From Micrasema longulum (taxonomy: Eukaryota > Arthropoda > Insecta > Trichoptera > Brachycentridae), in NCBI GenBank assembly GCA_022494885.1, contig JAGVSM010003455.1, forward strand, positions 158,914 through 222,913: DNA of 64,000 bases, in the 5' to 3' direction. This document shows positions 46,611-58,487 of the stretch, one piece after another (the stretch's first letter is position 1; every line of letters begins with the position of its first letter). The translations under genes were made by a program, and so were the position numbers. The notes beneath the pieces were generated by a model. The model was not told the origin of the DNA, made no database searches, and saw nothing but the letters and a program-made list of their open reading frames with translations.

Positions 46611-47229
46611 TTTAATAAAGAGAAAACCAGAGATAATTCATGAATAATACATATAAAAAAGGTATTTTATCATCAGCCGAGTTAAAAAGTTAACAAGGCG
46701 TTAAAAAGGGTTTTTTTAATCACGTTAAAATAATGTGTTTCGGACAGTTAATACATTTACATTTGCTGTATGCGTACAATGGAGTACCAACGCTACTTAG
46801 AATTTTTACAAAGCAAACCACAAATTACTTTTACCATAAAAGAGTGCAAGACCATTTCTCTGTTTGATACAGGTAGAAAGACTTTCTTTAAAAATGGTTA
46901 CTCAAATGTTTTACGAACCGATTTACTCTAAGCAGTACTTCGTCGCTGTCATAAACTTGTTATCTTCCTATTAAAAAGATATTTTTTAATAAAACGAAAA
47001 TACATTTTTGTTAATATTTTTGTTAAAAAAATGAAACAAACATTCATATATCGCTGCCTAAATTCAAAAGCACCACAAATTGAATTTGGCTTTTGTCGGG
47101 GGAGCCAATTAATATTATTAACGTGAGTTTTTGTAAATAATCTTACTTTTGTATTTTTTGAATTTTTTATTTAAATTTTTCATTGATAAATCGTTACAGG
47201 TTACAAACATTAAGAAAATATTTTTACTT
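46611..47229. other. No gene seen
   Basis: AT-rich. The stretch 46750-46930 has a less biased composition but no coding signal that I can support. Confidence 0.35.
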
Positions 47230-47580
47230 TTAAAATTCACATTCTACTGTCAATAATAATATTTGTAACATCTTTTGTAAAAGTTGCATGAGTCTTTTGT
47301 TTAGTTTTATCTGGTAGTTTATTGTTTAATTTCAGTCCATGGTTTATAAGTCTCGATTGTCCTTTTTTTGTTTAAGAAGGTTGTATAAAATATGTTTCTG
47401 ATATTCTCGTATTGTGTTGTTGACAATAGTTTTATTTAAATTTTAATTCTTCGTCTACAATTACATCAGTGGCTAATTTATGAATAAATTTTAAGGATTC
47501 TAGTTAAAAGAGTTTATTTATGTTTTGAACATCATAAAGTGCTTTTTTCTTAAAAAACTGAATCTACATAATTATAAAAT
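47230..47580 (-). pseudogene. LINE ORF2 C-terminal end
   Basis: The minus strand reads LYDVQNINKLF, LESLKFIHKLATDVIVDEE, HNTRISETYFIQPS and GQSRLINHGLKLNNKLPD. This is the usual final 110 residues of a jockey/CR1-like ORF2, with at least two stops. Confidence 0.65.
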
Positions 47581-48368
47581 TTTATTGCTGTGTGCTAACT
47601 ATCACCCAGAAACATAAAACAGATTACGAATTTGCTCTGAAGTTAGCCACTAAAACGCAAAATACCACAAGAGCTGATGTGCGATTTCGGTCATTTATAA
47701 TGCAAGTTTTTTTCGTATCGATAAATATGACCGATTTAAATCTAATTTTTGCAATAACGAAATTTCAAGGCTTTCGATTTGCAACACTTTTGAATTTAAG
47801 CAGCGATATATATAAATAATATTAACATGATATATTTTTTAATGTTACCAGGTCGTTTTAATGTTATAGGCAATGAGTACAATGACGTTGGTGACTCATT
47901 TCACATGAAATTTAGTACATATAGAACGGCTCTTCTCCTGTATTTAATTGGTAAAAGTTCTAGATAACTATTTGTTACTATTGTTAAAAATTGTTTAAAC
48001 TTCTTTACAGGTGTTTTTTTTATTTATTTCTCTTTTCGTTTCTTTTCTTGAATTAATTTATAAGTCAAAAATATTTCTCTTCATCAGTTTTTTTTACATA
48101 TATTTTTAAACATAAATATATACCATTTACCTAAGTATTAGTTTGAAATAATAATACAAATATTTTATTTATTTTATTGTTTAATGTTATTCAAAATTGT
48201 TTTCTCATTTTTTTTTTTAACTGGTGCAAAGTATTTCTAATACCAAATTATATTTTTATATCTATAATTCTTTAACTGGTAACATTTTATTATTTTAAAT
48301 AGTTTATCTTTTTTAGACTTTCTTAATGTATTAATTAATAATATTGTTTTAAATGCTCAGTATTACTT
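47581..48368. other. No gene seen
   Basis: AT-rich. A 75-codon plus-strand frame at 47592 has no recognisable features. Confidence 0.4.
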
Positions 48369-48370
48369 AT

Positions 48371-48805
48371 AATTGAACATAGTTATACAGAAAGCAGCCA
48401 GCCATAGAAGAGTGAAACTGAAATAAGAGCACTTTTGTGAAAAGGGTGAATAATCGAATCTACACAACATTTGAATGTTTTCGACTTTTGACAAATGATA
48501 AACAATGAATACATTAGTTTTTTAATGTTATGAACAAGAATCTAATTACGTATTTGACCAATTTTTATGATTTTTAAAATACCGTAAGATTATTCTAGTG
48601 CTGTGGGAGTTTTCTGCGAATTGAGAAATGCCTTTATTGTGATCGACACTATTTTCAGAAGGTGATTGTAACAGTTTTTTGTACGCAAGCGACCTGGCAG
48701 TTTTTAGCAGAACATAGAATAGACCTTATTGCACCCGATAACATGAAAATATTTTTTTTTTTAATTTTTAACTGGCTGTTTTTTTGCATAACTACGTTTA
48801 ATTAT
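48371..48805 (+). mobile_element. MITE-A, complete copy
   Basis: The termini are inverted repeats of about 30 bp. The left end is 'attgaacatagttatacaga' followed by 'aagcagccag', and the right end mirrors it ('actggctg' to 'gcataactacgtttaat'). TA dinucleotides flank both ends. The ~435-bp inside has no transposase. Conserved interior blocks are 'taccgtaagatt', 'tgctgtgggagttttctgcg' and 'tttttagcagaacatagaat'. The TIR form and TA flanks suggest a Tc1/mariner-type MITE, but one copy is thin evidence. Confidence 0.75.
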
Positions 48806-51464
48806 GCTGACATGTATGTATATTTTATTTTATGTGTAACTAATATGTAAAAGGCACTAAGTACCGTTTATTTCAATAAAATAAATAAATAAAAAAAATA
48901 AATATAAAAAATGTTTAAACCTCTGCAATGGAGGATAAATCCAAAACCTCATGCTTTGAGACGGAGTTTGCCTTCCAATTTTTAAAATAAGTTCCCGAAT
49001 ATTTACAACAATTAAAAAAGCGAGTTTTGTTTCATTACAAAATTAATTATTTGTTTATTTTCTAAAATGATATCTTAAAACAAACATTCGTATATTGTCA
49101 TGATCGCAGATAAACAACGCATGAGATTTTTTTCAACTTTACATGACAGTGGTTTCAAAATTTCTTTGAAACTTTATGGGGCAAGTCGATAAGTACAAAA
49201 GCACTAGTTATCTTAATAAATATAACGCCTTTATAAAACCTTTTCAAGATTAATATTTTTAAAGTCGATGTCGCATTTTGCGCACATTCGTTGTCGTTCT
49301 ATGATCACTACGGTACGTAGTATATATTTCAAGGGTCAGATGGCAAAAGGGACCATCTGTAAATTTTTCGGTTTTTTAGTTGTCAAGAGTTTTGATAAAT
49401 ATTTCAGTAAATATACATAGGAAATAAAACAAAAAAACAGCATTTTTAAAAATTGTAATTAATTATTTAAAAAAAAAACATAATTTTTAGTTTTTTTTTA
49501 TGGATTATCGTCTTGAAATTGAGTCTTGTTTTAGCTCTTTAGGTCATTTTTGATAATTGCAGATGGTCTCTTTTGACATCTGACTACCGATTTATCCCCA
49601 CAAAGCCGTAGTGGGTTTTATATCAAGTTTCTTAAGTTCTCTTTGAATGTTTTCAAATGTACAATACTTATTTTTTTCAAAAGTTATGTAATTTGTAAAT
49701 TTCATACAGGCCATGGTCAAAATAGTTTTGTTTTCAAAATAATAAAAAAATATAATGATCTCCCTAATTAATGTAAATCTATTACAACTATCGTGTCATT
49801 AAATAAATGAGTTATGAGTGTGATCCCATTGTCCGGAGTTCGCGACGTGGACGCCAACGAGTTGGACTAGTCACTTCACTACTTACTTAAATAATATGTG
49901 TACCAATTATATAAAGTACTACGTTTATTAGTCTACATATATTTTTCAAAAAAACCTCTCGCTACACTATTTATATATGCAGTTATTTTTATTTTCTTAA
50001 AATTATAATTAAAATTTAATAAGCAACATTCTTCTTAACCGCGCTTATTTTTTTACCTCAACGGAGCTATTCAAGATTTTTTATCAATGTACAATTTACT
50101 GATTAATATGATCGTATTTTATTTCAACAGTGTAGTGTATACTAAATACTTTATCTTTAATTTGAATCAAAATATCATTATTTAATTACAGCTTACGTGG
50201 AATTCATTAACTATTATACTTTACCTATTTAATTATGGCGGTTTCAAGGTTTTAGCCAAAGGATATGGCTTTAAACTTAAGGGGTTCCTTCTCTGACAAG
50301 GAAAATATGTAATCCAATATTGCAGATAATTGAAGATCTAACGATGCCTCCGGGCAATATCGCTAATGGAAAATTGATTACCTAAGGAATTCCAATAAAA
50401 CATGTTTACCAAGATACGTTTTAATTAAAACCAGGATAAACACGTCCATTAAGATGATATGCGATGCTAGACAATTTTTATAAATAGGTATTTGAACATT
50501 GTTTATCCGTCACTCTCTCGCAAATGCCTCCCCAATACTGTGCCAATTGCAAAATGACAATTGCAGGTCAGACTAATTTTTCCCAACTAAAATTCACAAA
50601 ATCAGCGTTTGGCCATACCATTATCCGCACCCTAAAACTGATTCTATTTAGTTATTTAAAAAAAAAATAGTTCCAAAATTAAATTTTCTGTGTCGGCACC
50701 TTTTTGGTTTATCAAAATGACCGTATTTGTATATCGGACGTCCGAAGACAGCAGATAAAACTGGACGTTTTTTTTGGATGGTCTAAACTCCAATAAGAAA
50801 CAATTTATCAAAAAAGTAAAACAATGCGAACGCGCTAAAGGTGAGTACCTATTGTATGTATAAAAAAACATTCATCTAGTTCCATAATCCAGGGAGAAAA
50901 TATAGGAATACGCATGTGTAAAAAAATGACATCGCCTTTCCTCTTAATTAGATTATTTGTATATTTTCTAACTTTGTTAAAAAAAAAGGAAAGAAAAAAA
51001 ATGTTTAACTTAACAGATATTTAAACTAACAAAGAACCCTTATTATTTCTTTAAGTTGGACCTTGTTCATTGTATTAAAACAATAAATATTTTCGTAGAA
51101 TACAATCCTCTCTTACAGTACACCGCCAACACATTTTTCAATAATTTGTCCCACTCTGTTTCATTGAAATATTACGTAATGTATTTCTTTCAACTTATTT
51201 TTAAATTTACATCCACTTAAGATAATATTTAGTTTTATATAAATTTTCCTTACCCTGCATAATGTTTATCAGTCTGAAAATGCCCATGGTCGAACAAATA
51301 AGTGAAAGTGTACCAAGTATTTTCAATTAGTAACTTATATGTAAATATAAGTTATAACATCATTAAAACATAGAACTTTTATATTTTAGAATTAATATTT
51401 TCATTTAAGGGAACTTTAAGGATATTTTAATAATACCTAAATATTTCAATTTCTAGAAAAAGAA
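48806..51464. other. No gene seen
   Basis: A long AT-rich stretch. It contains short GC-richer patches (49280-49330, 49810-49870) and many A/T tracts. No coding frame, SINE or LINE block was recognised. Confidence 0.4.
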
Positions 51465-51625
51465 ACCAGAGCGCAGGACGAGTGTTTTTTGTTTAATCAC
51501 TATGCTTAGGTAAATATCCGGAATAACAAAATCGAGTGGAGAAAAGTCTGCCTCGTTGTGTGGTGGTTGGTGCGTTCGCTTACCATTCTTAAGGTCCAGG
51601 GTTCGAATCCCGACAGCGTGGAGGT
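51465..51625 (+). mobile_element. SINE head with 5' extension
   Basis: The head 'gtggtggttggtgcgttcgc' (A-box-like) and 'ccagggttcgaatcccgaca' (B-box) is well preserved at 51555-51620. Upstream, 'aaccagagcgcaggacgagt' is the same block seen at 20405. The body is absent. Confidence 0.65.
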
Positions 51626-51652
51626 AAACAATTGATTTTAAATTTTTTATTT

Positions 51653-51850
51653 TTTAAATTTATTTATTTATTTATTTTTGCACCACAACAGGCCAGGCGG
51701 CCCAATTACAGTGGTGAATTACATCACAGAACACCCAGGCTTGAGAATAATCACATTTTAATTTTGTGTTTCACCGGGAATCGAACTCAGAACCTTTCGT
51801 GTGTCAGTCAAGCGTCTTGACCACTGCACTGCACCACGGAGGCCTCCAAA
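51653..51850 (-). mobile_element. SINE of a second type, full length
   Basis: On the minus strand it reads 'ggtgcagtgcagtggtcaag', 'ttctgagttcgattcccggt' (B-box), a distinct body ('gggccgcctggcctgttgtg') and an (AAAT)n tail. The body differs from the (gat)n-tailed SINEs elsewhere in the window, so this is a separate family or subfamily. Confidence 0.7.
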
Positions 51851-51859
51851 AGTTTGTTT

Positions 51860-52018
51860 AAACCGCAATATTTCATCGTTCCTGGACTGGCACCTGAAGT
51901 GTGGGACTGTTAACTTTACTTTTATGTAACAGGTGATCAAAATACGCAGCAGTTGGTTTACCAATGCAGTGCTTTATGCACCACTGCGCGTGGAAAGGGG
52001 TGCAATGAGGATGATTAA
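51860..52018 (+). mobile_element. SINE body
   Basis: Contains 'ttcctggactggcacctgaa', 'cagttggtttaccaatgcag', 'tgctttatgcacca' and the tail 'caatgaggatgatta'. It directly follows the oppositely oriented SINE. Confidence 0.7.
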
Positions 52019-52044
52019 TTTTATTCGTAAATAGCTGTGATAAA

Positions 52045-52135
52045 AAAAAGGAAAACAAGTTGTGGTAGAGCGGGAATTGAAGCTCGGACCTCTGATCAGT
52101 AAATTCGTGACACGACCACGGAGCCACAGCCCGTC
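52045..52135 (-). mobile_element. tRNA-like SINE head (fragment)
   Basis: The minus strand has 'ggctgtggctccgtggtcgt' and 'ccgagcttcaattcccgctc' (B-box-like). No body is attached. Confidence 0.5.
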
Positions 52136-52256
52136 TTCTTTAAAGAGTCAATTTGAAGCAAAAATTCCAAATTTAAAAAAAATGGAAAATTTTATTGTTT
52201 ATTTTATTAAAAACCAAAAGTGTGTTTTTTTCTATTTGAATAATAAACTAAAGTTC

Positions 52257-52925
52257 AACGATGTTTAAGTATGTCCAAATGCTTGCAGACTGGCTGGATT
52301 TCCTCCCTAGGGAGTAATTCATATTTAAATTGATTTCAACAGAGAGAAAAAACATTTTTGAGAAGGTAATATCGAAGTCTAGGCATTTACTAGGCTTATG
52401 ACCTGTCATTGGCTGGTTTAAGTGGCCACTATACACACTGTGTAACATTCACCATTCTGCCCATGTTTTAACGTCCATATTTCCTCAACTCTTCCCAAAA
52501 ATGTTTTCCCTGTCTGTTAAAGTAAATTTAAATATGAATAACTCCCTAGGAAGGAAATCCAGCCAGTCTGCAAGCATTTGGACATACTCAAACATTGTTG
52601 AATTACTACCTGGTAAAAGAAAAAGTATAAAAATTGGAAAATGGTTTACCGGCGTTGCCTAGTAGGTGATTTGGTTCAGCCGGATGAATCTCACTCACGT
52701 GATAAAGGTTTCAGCTCTTTAGCTTCACAACAGTCAACAGATGGAAGAGTTGATGAAATGTGGATGTTGAAACATGGGCAGAATGGTGAATGTTACACAG
52801 TGTGTAAAGTGGCCACTTAAACCAGCCAATGACAGGTTATAAGCCCTGTAAATGCCTAGACTTCCATAACCCCTTCTTAAATATGTTTTCCCTGTCTGTT
52901 GAAATAAATTTAAACTAAAGTTAAG
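52257..52925. repeat. 393-bp repeat variant B, inverted pair
   Basis: The forward arm (52257-52497) and the longer reverse arm (52498-52925) meet near 52497 without a spacer. The reverse arm crosses a unit boundary, so it is more than one unit long. The signature 'ccaaatgcttgcagactggc' separates this variant from the main family. A further short fragment, 'tggaagtctggacatttacg', lies at 53033. Confidence 0.8.
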
Positions 52926-53642
52926 TACATTCATACATTCAAACATATAATGTTGTTTAAAACAAGTTTTTCTTCGTTTTTCAAGCTCTATATTAATGTG
53001 ACAAACCACTTTGTGAATACTTGCACCTCAAATATGGAAGTCTGGACATTTACGGGCATTAAGACCTGTCAGATTTTACATTACATTGTCAGTGGAAAAG
53101 AAGTTGAATGAGATTTTTCTGCGCCTTCCAATTTATTTATTTATTTATTTAACTTTTTTTACATAATGTTATTTGTACATTGGCGGGCTTATTGCCAATT
53201 TACGCACCCTTAAATGTGAACAGAGCGATTAAATGCTTTTAAATTTTTTCATTTCTTTAACATCCAGGTCTTAAGAGACATACCGTTCTGGAGACTCCCA
53301 TAAATAATTTTGATTATTTTCAAAAGTTTTGTAATCATTTCGGCGAATTGATCATATCAAATCAATTTAATTCCAGTCATCGAGAAACTCACTTCCCTAT
53401 GTTTCTCAATCCAATGAAGAGCATATTATCTACTGGGTTAAGTACTTTCAGAACAAAAATGATATGGCTTCTAGATTACAGAGAGCTCCTTCGAGCAGAT
53501 TTTGTCGTTCGGTAACAGCATTTTTTCCGTGTATATGGGCACCGCCAAGGAGACTCATGTCCCCAGATTCGGTATACGGTATTTGGTGGGCAAGCTGTTT
53601 AACATCCTGGCTTAAGGAAAAAACTTTTAATTGACGCACTCT

Positions 53643-54872
53643 AATTTAACGTAGTTATGCAAAAAGCAGCCAGCCATACAGAAGTTAAACTGAAATAATA
53701 GCACTTACGAAAATAGTTGACAAATGAAATTAATAAATTCATTTCAATTAATAATTCATGTTTCAAAGTGTTTGGTTACGTCCTTCACTAGGGCCCAAAA
53801 AACTCTATTTTTCGCCACAAAATGAATGACCAGAATCTGATCCGAACATCGAATGTTAAGGATCTAGGCGTTAGATTTGTGAGCACCCTGACATTTTGTG
53901 AACACACAGAGACAATCAGTGGTAATGCATTGAAGATGTTAGGATTCGTTCTGCGTACTGCCAGGGTTTTCGAAAATACCCGCGTACAGAGAACTCTTTA
54001 CAACTCCTTGGTGCAAAGTAGACTCGGGAGTGACTCGATGATTTGGGGGCCACATGAACTGAAGTACTCTCTTATGATAGAGAAAATCCAAAAGAAGTTT
54101 CTGAGATATCTCTATATGAGAGAGAGCGTGTATTATTCTTGGCTCTACCCGACCGAGTTTTTCCAGGGTATGCATGGCTACAACAGTTTAGAGACTAGGA
54201 GGAATGTGTATTTGACTACAATTTTTTATCGATTGTTGCTTGGTATGATCGATAATTCCGAGATTATGATGAGCTTTGGTTTGTATGTTCCTGATAATTA
54301 CAAAAGACACCGTCAGCATAGATTGTTTCATATCCCGATATACAGGACCAACTTGCCAATAGTTATGCCTGTTGGAAGAGCTACTGCTATGCTGAACAAC
54401 ATCGCTCTGGATATTGATCTGTTCCATGTATCCGAAGGGGTTTTCCGGAGCAGGATTCTCCTACTTCTTTGACATGAGTCTCTTTCATGTATTTTTTCTT
54501 TTTTTATAATATGTAAGTATTGAATGATGTTTGCAATGTATATGTTATATTTAAATAAATTAATTGAATTGAACTGAATTAATTTTTGTTTTATACAAAC
54601 ATGAATTTAATTATGTATTGTATTCGACCAGTTTCAATATTTTTTAGTACCGTAAGATTTTTCTGGTGCTGTGGGTGTTTTCTGCAAATTGAGAAATGCC
54701 GTTTTTGTGATCGACATCATTTTCAGAAGGCGATTAATACAGTTTTTTTGTATGAAAGCGGTCTGGTTGTTTTTAGCAGAACATAGAATTGTTTTTACTA
54801 TACCCGATAACATCAATATCACATTTTTTCAAAATTGTGAACTGGCTGCTTTCTGCATAACTACATTTAATT
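53643..54872 (+). mobile_element. MITE-A copy split by a LINE
   Basis: The left terminal repeat 'aatttaacgtagttatgcaa' and the right 'ctgcataactacatttaatt' match those at 48371. The interior blocks match on both sides of the LINE at 53753-54576. The right flank starts with TT where TA would be expected, so the TA duplication is not preserved in this copy. Confidence 0.75.
53753..54576 (+). pseudogene. 5'-truncated jockey-like LINE inside MITE-A
   Basis: The frame of 216 codons starts after the RT core: NVKDLGVRFVSTLTF, LYNSLVQSRLGSDSMIWGPH, KIQKKFLRYLYMRESVYY and HRQHRLFHIPIYRTN, ending SRILLLL. The 3' UTR and AATTGAATTGAA tail match those of the copy at 24037. 'aattaat' flanks it (53746-53752 and 54577-54583), a plausible target-site duplication. 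The frame is intact over its length, so the copy is fairly recent; the catalytic RT domain is gone. Confidence 0.8.
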
Positions 54873-54899
54873 TCTGTGTATGCGGATGAAGAATACAAT

Positions 54900-55045
54900 T
54901 TTTCATGTAAAATGGAACCGGAACCCTGGACAAATACATTCGTCTCGGTGGTCGATTAGGGGAAAAAACCCTGAAAAAGAAACACTAGTGTCCTGTGCAT
55001 TAATAGGTGCGGATAGAAAAATAATGACAATCACTCATGTTTTTT
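54900..55045 (+). mobile_element. Decayed SINE-like sequence
   Basis: 'ggaaccggaaccctggacaa' resembles the block upstream of SINE heads at 20405 and 51470. 'tgtcctgtgcattaataggt' and the tail 'aataatgacaatcac' resemble the SINE body end. The match is weak. Confidence 0.35.
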
Positions 55046-56727
55046 AATGAAAGTATCCTAGTATTTGCTTTTGTACGATTTACGTTAAAATATTTTTTGA
55101 AGAAATATTTACATTTTTAAGACTTTCCCAAATATTTCAACTGTGGTGGCCATTTTCAACGAGTCGAAAATAACCTCAGAGTAATAATGCGCCAAGCTAT
55201 AGAGGAGCTCAAACGTAGGAAAATCATTACATGACTATTGGGTATTAAGTTAGCTACAGTTCTAAGTTTCTAAGTTCTTGGGTATTAAGTTAGCTACAGT
55301 ACTCAGGTTGAGAATCGCCAAACAGATATTAATTTGCATTATAAATATTTTTAAATATGTACCTGGGTATTTTTTATTGCAGGGTTATTCCAATTTATTT
55401 TTTTATAATTCGCCTATATTTATTTTATAAAACTAAAAATACACGTGTGTGTTTATTTTTTTTATTTATTTATTAATTTTATTCACAATATACTTATATT
55501 ACATATATTGAGACATAAATTCCAACTCCATGGAACCAAAGTCCTGTGTTGAGTTTGTTTGTTTGTCCGTCATATCTCCGAAATGGCGGTTCGTAGCGGC
55601 CTGAAATTTGGACACGGCATTTTAGATGCGATTTCAAGGTTAATAATTTCTACTCAATAAAAACTCAAACCTTATATGGATGCCTTGTGCGGCCCCGACA
55701 TATTTCCCGAAATCAAATGTCATTACCAACAGTCAACATACTTCAATTAACAAATTTATCTCCTTTATTGAGAAAAAATTGGATCTGAAGTATATACGTT
55801 GGTATAATGAAAGTTTTTATGCAACATAATACACGTGTCGGGACAAAAAATGCCAAAAATCAATGTAATTCATGGAAAAATATTCGAAATCAATTAGCTA
55901 TGAAAACTGTCTCCTTTAACACCTTTGACGCTCCTACTGCTGCAACCAAACATACTGCAATTCACCATAGCCGATTTTTATTTATTATAACGTAAATATC
56001 CAAGTTATTTACAAATAAAGCCAAGCACAGCTACAAAAGCATCTGATCGAACCGTTATGTTTATGTTTTCAAAAAAAAACAAAGTGGCCACCAATTTGTT
56101 GCTTAGCACTATGTTTCATAGAAATGAAACATAGTGAAAAGGCTTCCTATATAAGTTCACGCATTATTTCTCTGAGTAAATAACTAACTAACTATTAGGA
56201 AATGGAAATAAAATTGTGATGTAACAAGGTGCGAACCTCGCCGAAAGATAAAAGTGAAGTCAGTACCTACGTACTAGCAATAAAGATATTATTTTTTGAT
56301 GACGTTTGATAATTATTTAATTAAATTTTCTTGTTTTTTTCCACGCCAAAAAATATTTCATCATTCACAAAGATTTATTACTAGAAATTTAATTAAGGCA
56401 TTCCAGTTTTTATTTTTTGGGAGTTTTACTTTACTTACTTAACAGTACGAACGCAATTTGCGAGAATCCAGTAAATACTTCAAGAAAGTAATTGGTCCAG
56501 AAATAACTTGTGTTACCTACTTTAAAAATTCTATTTATGCTATCTTGGGGATTTTATTTTGATCTTAGACCTTTCGCACGTACGAAATCGTCAAACCATA
56601 TTATCTTTTTTTCAGACTTAAATTCGTATGAAAATAAAACTTAAAAATAAACTGTCTTTTTTAAATCCATTATTTGAATCATTATGCCTGTGGGGGTCAT
56701 AGTCCTAAAATCGATGACATATACACG
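55046..56727. other. No gene; short duplication and a perfect hairpin
   Basis: A 22-bp direct duplication containing 'ggtattaagttagctacagt' lies at 55239-55260 and 55279-55300. A perfect hairpin with 13-bp arms and a 4-nt loop lies at 56107-56136. A block near 55540-55640 ('ccgtcatatctccgaaatgg') looks like a dispersed repeat. No coding gene was seen. Confidence 0.45.
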
Positions 56728-58448
56728 CATAGAATTAAGAATAGTCCAGTAACCGCATACGTGTATCAAACCGAAGGCGACTGAACTACTCTTAAACGAG
56801 TAGTTTTACGTTTTGACCCATTAATTTATTTGTAGACGTCGCTCTGTACGCAACTCCCGATTTGAATTTAACTATGCCGCGTTGTGTCGTTTAAAAGTGT
56901 CGAAATGCTGCTGAGATCAACAAAAAACAGTATGGGATCACATTTAGTGTGTAAGTAGCAAATTCATGTGCAAGTACCAAATGCATTACTCAAAATTTTT
57001 ATTATTTTTCCACCTGTTAGATTGTCGAAGAAAACAAAATTGATATTTTGCTAGTGTTGCCAGGGTAGTCAATTTTTTTACGCTACTTTTTATTATTAAG
57101 AACAATAGTTTTATTTTATTTGAAACTTCAAGTACAAAAAAATTGTACTTTGGCGGACTTATTGTTAAAAGCAATGTCTTGCAGCCAACCAAAAAACAGA
57201 CTGGTCCAAAGAAGAAATTGTTCAAAATGTTGTACTAAAACCATAAATATATATTAAAAGATACATACATCTGTAAAAATAAAATATAAAAAATCAACTT
57301 AATTAATTTAAAAAAACGGCGGTATTTTTAATTAGGAGATAAGGCTTACATTTGTTAATATAATTAATTTGACTTATTTTTTAAGTACATTATGTTGTAC
57401 GTATTAAATGATGAGAAAATGTGGGATCAGATAATGAGTTTGAAAGGAGAGAGAAAGAGGAACCAAAGGAAGAAACAGGGATTAAAAAAACACATTTGAG
57501 AAAAAAAAATGCAGCGATTGATTTAGTGGAATTTTAGCTTCCCTGCTGATGAAAGAAGGAAAACGGAGTAGATAAAAATAATATTAAGAGTATGGCAAGA
57601 AAACCAACAAAGCAAAGCATAATTTGCTCGATGCATTTTGAAGAGAAATGTTTTTATGACACAATAGGTAATTTATCTAAATGTAAAACCTAATGATTGG
57701 TTCTGCTTCTAATAGGCAATATTATAAAAAGCTTAATCAACAAAGGGGAAATTAAAATTATCGGGTAGACTGTATTGATATGTTCTCATTAAAAGGTTTC
57801 TATTTATAGGAATGAGGAAATTGGTAAAAAAATTTACTGGACTCTTCATTCGAAAAAAACCTTTGATGTCTTTCTCTCGAAATTATTTGAAATGGCTTTC
57901 ATTTAGACAGGGCGTAAACTTTCAATTTGATCCTCTTTTATACAGCATTCTTCGAAACTCGGCACCTCGGTATTTATTTGAGAATTAAGTTTAACTTTTC
58001 AATCATGAACCAGTACTTTGCTCATCTAATGAGAGAGCGAAAAAAATTTGACCTCTTGGATTTAACAACGCCGTGGTGGACATTTGACCGAAATTATCCA
58101 TAAAACATCAAATAACATGATTTATGTAAAATAAAATTTGTTTTATTTTTCAAATTCAAAGGTCATTAATTCAATAACTCTTTTTAGATGACCCTTTACT
58201 TACCTACTCTGTTGTGTCGATCAATGTTTCCGCGTGTACAATAAGATTTTAGAAAAATCAACAAATTCCTTTTTTTTTAAATATCTTACATTTGTGTTAT
58301 GGTTATATGTTTTAAATTCTGGCAACATTATGCGGCAACTTTAAGTATGCGCACGGTGAAAATGCTGCAGAGTGGGGGGATTTTTGGACACAGTTCGATA
58401 TATTGAAATATGATTTTATGCTCCTTCTGAACTATTCTTAATTCTATG
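56728..58448 (+). mobile_element. TIR-bounded element with THAP fragment (P-like?)
   Basis: The ends are inverted repeats: left 'catagaattaagaatagt' then 'ccag', right its complement with one change in 22 bp. The outer parts (56826-57078 and 58013-58140) match copy 1 at 12698-13080. The middle (57079-58012) is not in copy 1 and holds two LINE 3' tails (57081-57240, 57360-57490, minus strand) and a THAP-domain remnant. P elements start with CA and encode an N-terminal THAP domain, which is why I suggest that superfamily. An 8-bp target-site duplication is not convincingly present. Confidence 0.55.
57535..57710 (+). pseudogene. THAP-domain fragment, broken
   Basis: The plus strand reads FSFPADERRKTE, a stop, IKIILR, then, in the next frame, RKPTKQSIICSMHFEEKCFY. 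This matches the second half of a THAP zinc-finger domain: FP-D--R---W, then P-----ICS-HF with the last C and H ligands. The tryptophan is replaced by a stop codon. A GT-like splice donor follows at about 57668. The N-terminal C--C ligands are not found. THAP domains occur in P-element transposases and in host proteins; the former fits this context better. Confidence 0.6.
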
Positions 58449-58487
58449 ATATAAATATATTTACTGTTTGTTAATGTATATATGTTT

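Noticed and set aside
56720..58456. 8-bp target duplication of the TIR element
   Set aside because: Flanks 'tatacacg' and 'atataaat' agree only loosely; not good enough to claim.
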